Below, in pieces: positions 26,691 to 34,554 of a stretch of 36,136 nucleotides of DNA. This stretch comes from an uncultured Gammaproteobacteria bacterium (lineage in GTDB: Bacteria > Pseudomonadota > Gammaproteobacteria > Pseudomonadales > Pseudohongiellaceae). Where the stretch lies: NCBI GenBank assembly GCA_913048385.1, contig CAJWVZ010000023.1:1-36136 (forward strand), written 5' to 3'. Each line of letters opens with the position of its first letter. Within the stretch, counting starts at the first letter, position 1. The notes under the pieces are model-generated. The model saw only the letters and a program-made list of their open reading frames with translations. It had not been told where the DNA came from and made no database searches. The position numbers and the translations under genes are program-made.

Positions 26691-28076
26691 TCATGAATCA
26701 ACCCTCTCCCATTTCAACTTCTTTTCGATCGCGCTTATCATTTTCCGCGCGAGGTCAGTACCGGTGGCGGTCTCAATTCCCTCAAGCCCCGGGGAAGAAT
26801 TAACCTCAAGCAGCAATGGACCCTTTGCTGATCGGATGATGTCAACCCCAGCTACTTCCAAACCAAGAACCTTCGTCGCTTTTACCGCCATCTGCCGTTC
26901 TGCTTGGGTGACTTTGACAACTGAGACTCGCCCTCCCCTGTGCACGTTTGCCCTGAACTCACCATCCGCTGCCTGGCGCTGCATCGCAGCAACTACTTTT
27001 CCACCGAGAACGAACAATCGCAAATCCTTTCCATCAGCTTCCTTTACAAATTCTTGCACGAGGAGGTTAGCCCGCAATGATTTGAAGGCATTCACTACTG
27101 ATTCTGCTGCCTGGGTAGTCTCCGCCATGACCACTCCCCGCCCCTGCGAGCCTTCCAATAACTTAACAATTAAAGGCGCACCGTTAACCATCTCAATCAA
27201 GTCGTTCGTATCATTGATAGAATTTGCAAACCCGCTTGTGGGAATGTCTAAACCATTCTGCAACATAACCTGTAGCGAAAAAAGTTTATCCCTGGCGCTC
27301 GTTATGGCTTGTGATGAGTTAAGTGAGTAGACTCCGATGCTCTCGAATTGCCTGACCAGAGCACACCCATAAAACGTTATGCTTGGCTTTATTCTTGGAA
27401 TCACTGCGTCGAGTATGAGTGTTTTTCCACCGCGGTAATGAACTTCTGGCTCATCCGCATCTAGCTTCATATAACACTGCTTAATATCATAAAATTTAAT
27501 TTCATGACCTCGTTCTTCGGCAGCTTCAATAATGCGCTTATTGCTATAAAGATCAGGATTGCTGGCCAATAACCCAATCTTTAAACCGCCTACCGGAGTG
27601 AGCACCTGTCCGTACTGCTGAAGCACAGCATCGCGGGAAAAATCACCGCAAAGTAATTTTGACGAGGGGTCTACCAAGATTCGATCCTGCATGGTTCCTC
27701 GACCCATAAGCATCCGATAACCCATAGAGTCGCGATTGGTAAGAGTAATTTCTATCTCCCACGCCTGACCCGCGAGCTGCATCAGGGTTTTTACGACGTA
27801 ACGCTTCTCCGATACGCCGCTGGAACTTTTGACTAACCGCCGATCAACAACCTCAGATTCACATCGCACAACCACCCTTCTATTGTTCTGCACTGGATGC
27901 AACTCATAACTAATCCAGGCAACCCCCTCACGTGTAAACCTATTAATATTGAAGGCATGTAACGCTGAAGTCTTCGCACCCGAATCTATACGTGCCTTGA
28001 TGATTGGGACACCCATCATCGGCAACGAACACCACTCCTCGCTCCCCACAATAATTTTGTCAGAAAAGTCGTTCAT
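26691..28076 (-). CDS. rimK: RimB-RimK fusion: aspartic-protease-like domain plus S6:glutamate ligase
   Basis: One 461-residue protein fuses two proteins that often act together on ribosomal protein S6. Residues 1-150 are the RimB-type domain (PF05618), with the retropepsin-like motif IDSGAKTSALHA (Asp31) and LMGRGTMQDRILVDP. Residues about 165-455 are RimK, an ATP-grasp ligase that adds glutamates to the S6 C-terminus: KIGLLASNPDLYSNKRI, IPRIKPSITFYG, SQGRGVVMAETTQAAES, QRQAADGEFRANVHRGG and LLLEVNSSPGLEGIE all match E. coli RimK closely. The frame is continuous. It diverges from coq7 across 136 bases and converges on the RTX gene. Confidence 0.92.
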   Translation of the reverse strand: MNDFSDKIIVGSEEWCSLPMMGVPIIKARIDSGAKTSALHAFNINRFTREGVAWISYELHPVQNNRRVVVRCESEVVDRRLVKSSSGVSEKRYVVKTLMQLAGQAWEIEITLTNRDSMGYRMLMGRGTMQDRILVDPSSKLLCGDFSRDAVLQQYGQVLTPVGGLKIGLLASNPDLYSNKRIIEAAEERGHEIKFYDIKQCYMKLDADEPEVHYRGGKTLILDAVIPRIKPSITFYGCALVRQFESIGVYSLNSSQAITSARDKLFSLQVMLQNGLDIPTSGFANSINDTNDLIEMVNGAPLIVKLLEGSQGRGVVMAETTQAAESVVNAFKSLRANLLVQEFVKEADGKDLRLFVLGGKVVAAMQRQAADGEFRANVHRGGRVSVVKVTQAERQMAVKATKVLGLEVAGVDIIRSAKGPLLLEVNSSPGLEGIETATGTDLARKMISAIEKKLKWERVDS

Positions 28077-28212
28077 AGTTCAGAAACCTAAAAATAAATC
28101 GCTTTTGAAGTTGGGCAATTCTAATGGAAATGTCTGTGCAGGTCATTTTTATCGTGAAGCGAAGCAACAAAATAAAAGAGGTCCACAATCTAGAAAATCA
28201 CGTAACAGAATC

Positions 28213-28761
28213 ATGCACAAAACTTATGAAAATCAGGAAGTTTTACAAATGCCTGAATGGCTTCTGTCGGCACTGCGGACTGATCACGCTGGAGAGACCG
28301 GAGCCGTTTGGATTTACAGGGGCATCCTCCGTGCGTCCCGTGACAAAAAAGTTATTGAGTTCGCGACGCGGCACTTGGAAACAGAACAAGAGCATCTAAA
28401 GTTGTTGGAATCAGCATTAGATGCGGCCAATAGATCAAGACTTTTACCACTTTGGAGGCTCGCTGGATTTATAATCGGGGCGGTGCCCGCTTTAATCGGT
28501 CCCTCCTTTGTTTGGGCAACCATTGAGGCAGTAGAAACATTTGTAGTGGACCACTACGAAAAGCAAATAGAGATATTAACTGCATCTGAGGAGCAAGCAA
28601 ATATACTTGAGTTATTAAGGAAGTGTTCGGCTGACGAGGCAGAACATTGTCACGAGGCGCAGTCCCTCCAGAATGAGACACAGAGCCCACTGACTAGACT
28701 GTGGTGCAGGACGGTCAGCCTAGGGTCCTTACTTGCAGTAAAACTCTCTGCGCGTGTTTAG
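28213..28761 (+). CDS. coq7: Demethoxyubiquinone hydroxylase COQ7
   Basis: COQ7 is a di-iron monooxygenase that hydroxylates demethoxyubiquinone in the penultimate step of ubiquinone synthesis, at the inner membrane. The 182-residue protein (short form) shows the iron ligands in DHAGETGAVWIYRG, HLETEQEHLKLLE, ATIEAVETFVVDHYE and CSADEAEHCHEAQ. A hydrophobic segment lies at LAGFIIGAVPALIGPSFVW. The ATG at 28213 has no strong ribosome binding site; the frame is open upstream, but the family begins close to this point. The DUF2805 gene follows after 30 bases on the same strand. Confidence 0.93.
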   Translation: MHKTYENQEVLQMPEWLLSALRTDHAGETGAVWIYRGILRASRDKKVIEFATRHLETEQEHLKLLESALDAANRSRLLPLWRLAGFIIGAVPALIGPSFVWATIEAVETFVVDHYEKQIEILTASEEQANILELLRKCSADEAEHCHEAQSLQNETQSPLTRLWCRTVSLGSLLAVKLSARV

Positions 28762-28791
28762 ATTTTCACCCTTTATAAATTTAGGAATAAC

Positions 28792-29049
28792 ATGACGCCC
28801 TCCAAACTTAGCCAACAAGACATTAGCAGAATAATTGAAATGGCATGGGAAGATAGAACCCCCTTCGAAGCAATATTTTCTGAGTTTGGTCACACGGAAT
28901 CAGATGTCATTAAGCTAATGCGATCGAGTCTGAAACGGTCCTCCTTTAGATTATGGCGGAACCGCGTGAGCGGCAGAAAAACAAAACACGCGTCCATGCG
29001 TGGCTTTTCCGTTGGTCGTTTTAGGTGCCCGACACAGAATTCACGCTAG
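28792..29049 (+). CDS. DUF2805 / TIGR03643 family protein
   Basis: An 85-residue protein matching the TIGR03643 pattern closely: LSQQDISRIIEMAWEDRTPF, then EAIFSEFGHTESDVIKLMR, then SSFRLWRNRVSGRKTKH. It looks like a small helix-turn-helix-like helical protein, and its function is unknown. The ATG at 28792 has AGGA 6 bases upstream. It is followed after 13 bases by the cryptochrome-like gene. DUF2805 genes are known to lie next to cryptochrome/photolyase-like FAD-domain genes and DUF2256 genes. The last 15-20 residues (FSVGRFRCPTQNSR) fall outside the conserved part. Confidence 0.9.
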   Translation: MTPSKLSQQDISRIIEMAWEDRTPFEAIFSEFGHTESDVIKLMRSSLKRSSFRLWRNRVSGRKTKHASMRGFSVGRFRCPTQNSR

Positions 29050-29062
29050 GCGAAATCACAAC

Positions 29063-30205
29063 ATGAACCTTTTTAAAATTGCAGATGATCAGTTAGAGGA
29101 ATTCCTGTCCGAAAACGTTAAAAAATATGAAATGAATCGGAATTATGACTGGGGGCCCGAAAACAGAACTAATGTATCAAACTTGTCTCATTTTATATCG
29201 CACCGCGTAGTGCTCGAATATGATGCCGTCCTCCGAACACTCAACAGACAGGGCTATAAAGCCGCAGAAAAATTTATCCAAGAAATATTTTGGCGGGTTT
29301 ACTGGAAGGGTTGGCTCGAAATGCGGCCAACCGTGTGGGAAGACTTTAAACGGTTCGAGATTAAGGACGATGAGCAGGATCTGTCAAATGCTTATAACGG
29401 AGACACTGGGATTGACTGCTTTGATGATTGGGTCCGAGAGCTAAGGGAGACAAACTACCTCCACAACCACACAAGAATGTGGTTCGCAAGCATTTGGATC
29501 TTTACGTTAAACCTTTCGTGGCAGTCAGGCGCAGCATTTTTTTTGAAGCACCTGAAGGATGGAGACGCAGCCTCTAACACATTAGGTTGGCGATGGGTTG
29601 CAGGAATACAAACTAAAGGCAAACACTATCTCGCGAAGTCCTGGAACATCGGTAAATTTACAAACGGACGGTACGCTAACGTGAGGTTGAATGAAAATGC
29701 AGATCCTATTGAGGAGCGGGTAAATCATCCTATTATTCCACCTGAATATGCCCCATTTAATACAAAGAGAAATGATTCCTTAATAATTTTTGAGAACGAC
29801 TTGAATTTTGCTGGCCGCGAGGATTTTTATGCAGAATACAAAAATGTTTACTTAGTTTGTTTGGACAACGATCAACGAAAATTTAAAATCGCAAACCCTG
29901 TCATGGAGTTTAAAAAAAGCCTTCTCCATTCTTTTCAAAACGATGTCACTCACCCTTCAGTGATTACGAACAATTTCAACTTGATAACGGAAAAAGAAAA
30001 GAGCTTCGATGTGGTCTACCCGTTTGTTGGTGAAAGTCTTGATTACCTCAATGGCATTAAGAAAGAATTGGCTCTGGATATCTCTTTCCTGCACCGAAGA
30101 CAGGACTTATTTTGCATAAACTTTTGCAATAAAGGTTTTTTTAATTTCAAGCAAAATATTCCGCGAATTATAGAAGAAATCAAGCCACCAATTCCTGACA
30201 GGTAA
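29063..30205 (+). CDS. Cryptochrome/photolyase FAD-domain protein lacking the N-terminal antenna domain
   Basis: A 380-residue protein whose first 230 residues are the FAD-binding helical domain of photolyases: SNLSHFISHRVVLEYD, FIQEIFWRVYWKGWLE, NYLHNHTRMWFASIWIF, DGDAASNTLGWRWVAG and YLAKSWNIGKFT. The usual N-terminal alpha/beta photolyase domain is absent. The C-terminal 150 residues begin with SLIIFENDLNFAGRED and then VYLVCLDNDQRKF, and look like alternating strands and helices. They may be an alpha/beta domain placed after rather than before the FAD domain. The ATG at 29063 is preferred over an upstream GTG that lies inside the DUF2805 gene. DNA repair, light sensing or another flavin role cannot be separated by sequence. 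Confidence 0.85.
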   Translation: MNLFKIADDQLEEFLSENVKKYEMNRNYDWGPENRTNVSNLSHFISHRVVLEYDAVLRTLNRQGYKAAEKFIQEIFWRVYWKGWLEMRPTVWEDFKRFEIKDDEQDLSNAYNGDTGIDCFDDWVRELRETNYLHNHTRMWFASIWIFTLNLSWQSGAAFFLKHLKDGDAASNTLGWRWVAGIQTKGKHYLAKSWNIGKFTNGRYANVRLNENADPIEERVNHPIIPPEYAPFNTKRNDSLIIFENDLNFAGREDFYAEYKNVYLVCLDNDQRKFKIANPVMEFKKSLLHSFQNDVTHPSVITNNFNLITEKEKSFDVVYPFVGESLDYLNGIKKELALDISFLHRRQDLFCINFCNKGFFNFKQNIPRIIEEIKPPIPDR

Positions 30206-30243
30206 CTGCTCCATTTCGAATCCTTAGCTTATCCGGATCCCCA

Positions 30244-30297
30244 AGTTACGACAGGGCCGAGAGGGTCCAAGCCCTCAAACGGCCTTATCACGTAACT
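30244..30297. terminator. Nested inverted repeats between convergent genes
   Basis: Three pairs nest: AGTTAC (30244) with GTAACT (30292), GGCCG (30255) with CGGCC (30280), and GAGGG (30261) with CCCTC (30272). The structure lies between the stop of the cryptochrome-like gene and the stop of the TonB receptor gene. There is no T-run. It is probably a bidirectional terminator. Confidence 0.5.
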
Positions 30298-30305
30298 AGT
30301 TTTCT

Positions 30306-32549
30306 TTAGAAGCTATAAGATGCCGAGAACCGCCATCTTGTCGGCGCTCCAGGCTCAACCCATACGTCTGCGTAGGAATTAGTGTAAAACTCCTCATCAA
30401 AGACGTTGTCAACATCGACTCTAACAGTCCAAGAATCGGATAACTCCACTTGACCGAAAAGTCGGGCTGAGGTGTAACTTGGAAGATAAAAATCGTACGC
30501 CGTCCACCCAACTCTCTCGCCGGTATAGACTGCACCAGCACCTAGTTGAGCCTCAAGCCCGCCCAAGGGCAGTAGCTTAGAAATCTGTATATTCGCCTGG
30601 TTTTTTGGCGAGTTGATCATTTGATCTCCAGCGTCAATTTGGGCGCCAAAATCCGTGTCAGGGTTGCTGTTAGTAAATTCTGCGTCCGTGTAGGCATATG
30701 AAAACCAAAGATTAAGGCCAGACCCTGTTTCTAAAACAGCGTCAATTTCAAGGCCTGTGCTTTCAGCTTCGCCAGCAGAGGCAGAAAACCACCCAACGGC
30801 TTGTGCTTCTGGCCTATTATCGTTAACGAGGATGTTGCTTTGATTTACTTTAAAGAACGCCATGGATAATGAGCTTGGGATTGTGTCGAATATAAAACCC
30901 TCAAATTTGAATCCTATCTCACTTGATTCTGTTAAATTCGAATCGAGTTGATTCCCTTTGAAATCAGAACCAGATTGTTGACGAAAGCCCTCGCCATACG
31001 ACGCATATACGCTCAAGTCATCGTTGACCAGGTAAACCGCACCGAATTGCGGTGAAATCCTCGAATCAGAAGTGCTTACAGTTTTAGCAGGAGTCGAACG
31101 CAAGTTCGTTAAGTCTTGATCAAAGTCATCCCAGCGCATTCCAAAACGAATCTGAAACTTTTCAGTTATGTCAATTTGATCCTGAAAATAGATACCGAGA
31201 CCACCAAGCTTTTCTTTCCGATCTGTGTTTGGTCCAGGCGTGGGCTGTGGATGCTGACCATAAACGGGATTATAGACGTCTAATAAAAGATACTTAGCGG
31301 GGTCTAACGCACTGACGTCTCCATTTGGACCGAACCAACCGGGTCTGTACCGGAGAACCAGCTGATTATTTTCAAATTGGTCGTAATCGGATCCAAAAAT
31401 CAACCTGTGGCGGAGAGCGCCCGAGCTAAACTCGCCTGCGACCTCAGCCCGAACAACAGAGTACTCAGATTCATAATCCCTGAACCGATAAAATCTGGAT
31501 AACGTCTTACCGTCATTAAAATAGCTTTGACGTCCGCCGAAATTTGGTTCAGACGCGCTACCCTTAAATTCAGTATCTCGATAGCCAAGGCCTGCCAACA
31601 GACTCCAAGTTTCATTAAAGTTGTGCTGAAGCTCAAGCTGATGTCCGAGGACTTCAGTATCGATTGGGCCATCACCCGGCTCTCCACTGAAGGTGCTCTG
31701 TGGTGAAAAACCGAATTTTTCAGAGTAAGCAACGCCCCGATCAAAGGGGATTTCTTGCTCGGTAAATTCAAGTTCATACGTAAGTTTAGTTTGCTCGGAT
31801 AGAGATAATGCTACCGAAGGATAAAACCCAACTTTTTGCGTTTCAACCGTATCCCTAAAACTCTCCGAGTCCTCTGTAAAACCCACAAGGCGTATGCCGA
31901 TATTTTCTGATTCGCCTACTACGGTCTGATAGTCGGCTTCCAATCTTGTTTGATTCCATTTACCAAACGATGCTTTAAAATCACCAGACACTCGAAACTC
32001 TGGCCGTTTCGTTAACAAATTGATACTTCCACCTGGCTCTCCTCTGCCGAACAATGCTGATCTCGGTCCTTTTAAAATCTCAACAGAATCGATACCTACA
32101 ATATCTCTTGGGCCGCCAAAGCCCTTACCCGCATTAAAGCCATTGACTAAGAATCCGCTCGGCAAATTAATGTCACCCGAAAACCCTCTAACCGAGAAGC
32201 TATTCCAAAGCCCCCCGAAATTGTTTTGACGAGCTACTGATGCCGATAGATCAAGGGCGTCGTTCAAGTTTAAAACCCCTGCCTCTTTTAATAACTGACT
32301 ATCAATCATCTGTACTGACGTCGGATTCTCCAGTGAATCAAAATTCCCTTGATAGGCTCTCCGTTCCGCAGTGACAAATATAGACTCAATTGAATCGTTC
32401 TGTTGCGCCAAAATAATATTGCCATTACCCAGTAAGCCAAAGAAAACTAAAGCAGGAAAAAAAGCCTGCTTTTTCAGTTTCTCCCGCAGGAACTTACTAA
32501 ATTGCGATGGTTGAACACCTTTCATCGTGTAACTGTAAAAATAATTCAT
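30306..32549 (-). CDS. TonB-dependent siderophore-type outer membrane receptor
   Basis: A 747-residue outer-membrane receptor that would import a ferric siderophore or similar ligand using TonB energy. It has a long basic n-region and hydrophobic signal (KKQAFFPALVFFGLLGNGNI, cut near LAQ), a TonB box-like SIESIFVTAERR, and a plug domain with GPRSALFGRGEPGGSINL, the pattern of siderophore receptors. A 22-strand barrel follows, ending FSASYSF with a terminal Phe. The ATG at 32549 has AGG 8 bases upstream. The small CxxC protein gene lies 87 bases upstream on the same strand. No siderophore synthesis gene, PepSY or TonB gene is nearby. The ligand is unknown. Confidence 0.93.
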   Translation of the reverse strand: MNYFYSYTMKGVQPSQFSKFLREKLKKQAFFPALVFFGLLGNGNIILAQQNDSIESIFVTAERRAYQGNFDSLENPTSVQMIDSQLLKEAGVLNLNDALDLSASVARQNNFGGLWNSFSVRGFSGDINLPSGFLVNGFNAGKGFGGPRDIVGIDSVEILKGPRSALFGRGEPGGSINLLTKRPEFRVSGDFKASFGKWNQTRLEADYQTVVGESENIGIRLVGFTEDSESFRDTVETQKVGFYPSVALSLSEQTKLTYELEFTEQEIPFDRGVAYSEKFGFSPQSTFSGEPGDGPIDTEVLGHQLELQHNFNETWSLLAGLGYRDTEFKGSASEPNFGGRQSYFNDGKTLSRFYRFRDYESEYSVVRAEVAGEFSSGALRHRLIFGSDYDQFENNQLVLRYRPGWFGPNGDVSALDPAKYLLLDVYNPVYGQHPQPTPGPNTDRKEKLGGLGIYFQDQIDITEKFQIRFGMRWDDFDQDLTNLRSTPAKTVSTSDSRISPQFGAVYLVNDDLSVYASYGEGFRQQSGSDFKGNQLDSNLTESSEIGFKFEGFIFDTIPSSLSMAFFKVNQSNILVNDNRPEAQAVGWFSASAGEAESTGLEIDAVLETGSGLNLWFSYAYTDAEFTNSNPDTDFGAQIDAGDQMINSPKNQANIQISKLLPLGGLEAQLGAGAVYTGERVGWTAYDFYLPSYTSARLFGQVELSDSWTVRVDVDNVFDEEFYTNSYADVWVEPGAPTRWRFSASYSF

Positions 32550-32636
32550 GATTTTTACCTATTAATTGATTAACAACCCAGCGTGGGCTGACCAGTAAAT
32601 GTCTAGCAAGACGGCATTAAGAGATCGATAATGAAG

Positions 32637-32891
32637 CTAATTAGGGGAAGGCGGTCCGCGGACCTTAATCAGAGCTATGCCGACAAGTATATCAAAGCAT
32701 AATTGCGCAGATCCTTCTGCAGAATAGTTTTGGCTGTGAAGGGAAGCAATGTCGAACAGTAGATAGTCATTCTCGGAATTTTCCAAACAAAAAACGCACT
32801 CAGCTTGCTCCAAGGGCTCAACGGCTTCAGCATGACTAAGGTGATACGTTTGAAAGATAAACAAAAAAATGGCAAAAAATGTGGCTTTCAT
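32637..32891 (-). CDS. Small periplasmic CxxC protein, DUF2946-like
   Basis: An 84-residue protein with a signal peptide (MKATFFAIFLFIFQTYHLSH, then A) and a short mature part. It has the Cys pair CVFC (33-36 region) and ends with VRGPPSPN. DUF2946-type small proteins near TonB receptors show the same CxxC and a C-terminal RxPP, which is why I suggest this relation; the similarity is short and uncertain. It lies 87 bases upstream of the TonB receptor gene on the same strand, so it may be co-transcribed. A role in metal or ligand handling in the periplasm is possible. Confidence 0.58.
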   Translation of the reverse strand: MKATFFAIFLFIFQTYHLSHAEAVEPLEQAECVFCLENSENDYLLFDIASLHSQNYSAEGSAQLCFDILVGIALIKVRGPPSPN

Positions 32892-32960
32892 ACTACCAAT
32901 ACTACCTACTTCTCAAGCCAAGCCAGCAACCGTGCAAGACTTATATTAACAACTTTTGTC

Positions 32961-32975
32961 GGCAACGTTGTTGCC
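32961..32975. promoter_or_regulatory. Inverted repeat GGCAAC-GTT-GTTGCC
   Basis: A perfect 6-3-6 palindrome lies 70 bases upstream of the small CxxC protein gene, close to a possible -10 box TATAAG on the minus strand. It is a candidate operator for the small gene and TonB receptor pair. No Fur-box-like sequence was recognised here. Confidence 0.4.
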
Positions 32976-33043
32976 TACTTTAATAACACTTTAATTTTTT
33001 TTCTTTCTCCCGCCTAGCTCGAATCGAGGCAACTCATCTAGCG

Positions 33044-34213
33044 CTAGAAATATCTAAGCCATTCCACATGCTTGTGGGCCTGTTTATATTTTGCAAACCA
33101 ACGCGTGGGAATATAGAGGGCCAGAACCATAACAGCAGAAGCCAGCCAAATATACCCAACACTTGGAAACGAAAGATATGTACCGTCGGATGGACCGTAA
33201 ATAGAATAAGCAATCGTATAGATAATTTTCAGAACGGCTAAATGAAAGGCATAAAAAAACATGGGGGCAGCACCGAAGTCCGACATGACCTGCGAGACCT
33301 TACGGTCTTGGAATTTCTCAAATAATACTAAAAGCAGTAACCCTAAACTTATCATCGATAAGTTAAATAAGAACGATGACGGATACTTAGTCAAAGACAA
33401 AAAGCTCATTAAGGTAGTCGCAGCCTCTTCGCCAGCGATCCATGGTGAGTCACCATAAAAATTAAGATAACGAACTATAAAAAACAAAAATAGCCCCACT
33501 ACCCCGTAGGTAGCTAGCTTCCTCTGACGTTCAACGGGAGAGGACCCATTCGAAAACCACGGCCCAGCCGAGTAACCAAGCGCTATAACTCCTACCCAAG
33601 GCAGTACTGGATAACTTGTCCTAAAAACAATCGATCCAACTTCGAGGACCTCACGCTGGTATAAAACGGCCCACAGTACATAAAAAGAAGCACCTTCCTC
33701 CACCCTAAAGCCGCTCAGGAGGTTGTGTCCGGCGACGATGCTCACAGCAAGCAGAATAAGCGCTAGCGGAGGGAGGAAAATAAGTCCAGCGAGCAAAATC
33801 ATACATAACCCAATGCACCATATAACCTGGAGAAAAAACATATCGGGGGGGTATTTGCCTGCCCACAAAAAAACAATGAGCGTCAACTCGAGAAATACTA
33901 AGAAAATCCCTCTCTTGAGCAGAAATTTTGACGTTTCAGTCTTCGAATGTTTCTGTGAGTAAAGCCACGCAGACAGCCCCGTCAGCCAAATAAAAACAGG
34001 CGCACAGATCGCGGAAGTTAACCGCGTATAAAAAAGCTCAGGACTCGTGGTAAGAGCATCTACAGGGTCTGATACTTGCGCGTGCAGATAGAAAGTTTCT
34101 CTCATGTGATCAACCAACATAAGAATCATTACGAATCCACGCAATGCGTCAATCGACCCCAATCGATCGCTCAAAACGGAGGACTGGCTAAAGCCCGCCT
34201 CTTTTGAAATCAT
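33044..34213 (-). CDS. DUF1624 membrane protein (heparan-glucosaminide acetyltransferase-like)
   Basis: A 389-residue protein with about 9-10 hydrophobic segments, of the DUF1624/HGSNAT-like family in the wider acyltransferase-like superfamily. The hallmark is the N-terminal DRLGSIDALRGFVMILMLVD followed by HMRE; later segments are VFIWLTGLSAWLYS, PVLPWVGVIALGY and APMFFYAFHLAVLK. The ATG at 34213 has GGAG 6 bases upstream. It is the first of three minus-strand genes leading to the TonB receptor, with 152 bases before the small CxxC gene, so co-transcription is uncertain. An acyl acceptor cannot be named. Confidence 0.85.
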   Translation of the reverse strand: MISKEAGFSQSSVLSDRLGSIDALRGFVMILMLVDHMRETFYLHAQVSDPVDALTTSPELFYTRLTSAICAPVFIWLTGLSAWLYSQKHSKTETSKFLLKRGIFLVFLELTLIVFLWAGKYPPDMFFLQVIWCIGLCMILLAGLIFLPPLALILLAVSIVAGHNLLSGFRVEEGASFYVLWAVLYQREVLEVGSIVFRTSYPVLPWVGVIALGYSAGPWFSNGSSPVERQRKLATYGVVGLFLFFIVRYLNFYGDSPWIAGEEAATTLMSFLSLTKYPSSFLFNLSMISLGLLLLVLFEKFQDRKVSQVMSDFGAAPMFFYAFHLAVLKIIYTIAYSIYGPSDGTYLSFPSVGYIWLASAVMVLALYIPTRWFAKYKQAHKHVEWLRYF

Positions 34214-34554
34214 CAATTTCTCCAGCTAATTCTGATGCGCGCATGTTACACGTTAGCATTGTCGATACTAGTGACTAAATGTCGCACCCTGTTTGATTAA
34301 AAACAAAGAACTTCCATCGCTTCGGTGTTCTTAGCAAATTAAAGCTGACGATCTACTGGTGTTCCTTTTATCAATTTAATAAGAATGTATTAGCAATTTG
34401 ATAACGACGACATATTAGTTGTTCCCGCCGGAGTAGCTTATAAGCTCACTAAAATACTCAAGCAATTATCTACTTAAGTGTTCGTATAGGGGCAACGAGG
34501 GGGCCTTTTGTTGCCTATAAACATCTACTAGTCAAAAGTTAAATGAAAACATTT
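34214..34554. other. Non-coding region between the DUF1624 and DUF418 genes
   Basis: No reading frame of note was found. It holds a possible hairpin AAGAAC-N15-GTTCTT (34306-34332), a perfect 12-bp palindrome AGCTTATAAGCT (34435-34446), and the stem at 34485-34519 described separately. The promoter of the DUF1624 gene should lie here, but I could not fix a box pair. Confidence 0.4.
34485..34519 (-). terminator. Possible terminator hairpin after the DUF418 gene
   Basis: TATAGGGGCAAC pairs with GTTGCCTATA (two bulged G), giving a roughly 10-bp stem with a loop of 13 bases. It lies 36 bases after the DUF418 stop on that gene's strand. There is no T-run. Confidence 0.4.

Noticed and set aside
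26764..27330. 188-residue plus-strand reading frame
   Set aside because: It lies opposite the RimK part of the fusion gene and has no domain of its own.
28124..28399. 91-residue plus-strand frame starting MEMSVQV
   Set aside because: It overlaps the coq7 N-terminus in another frame and resembles no protein family.
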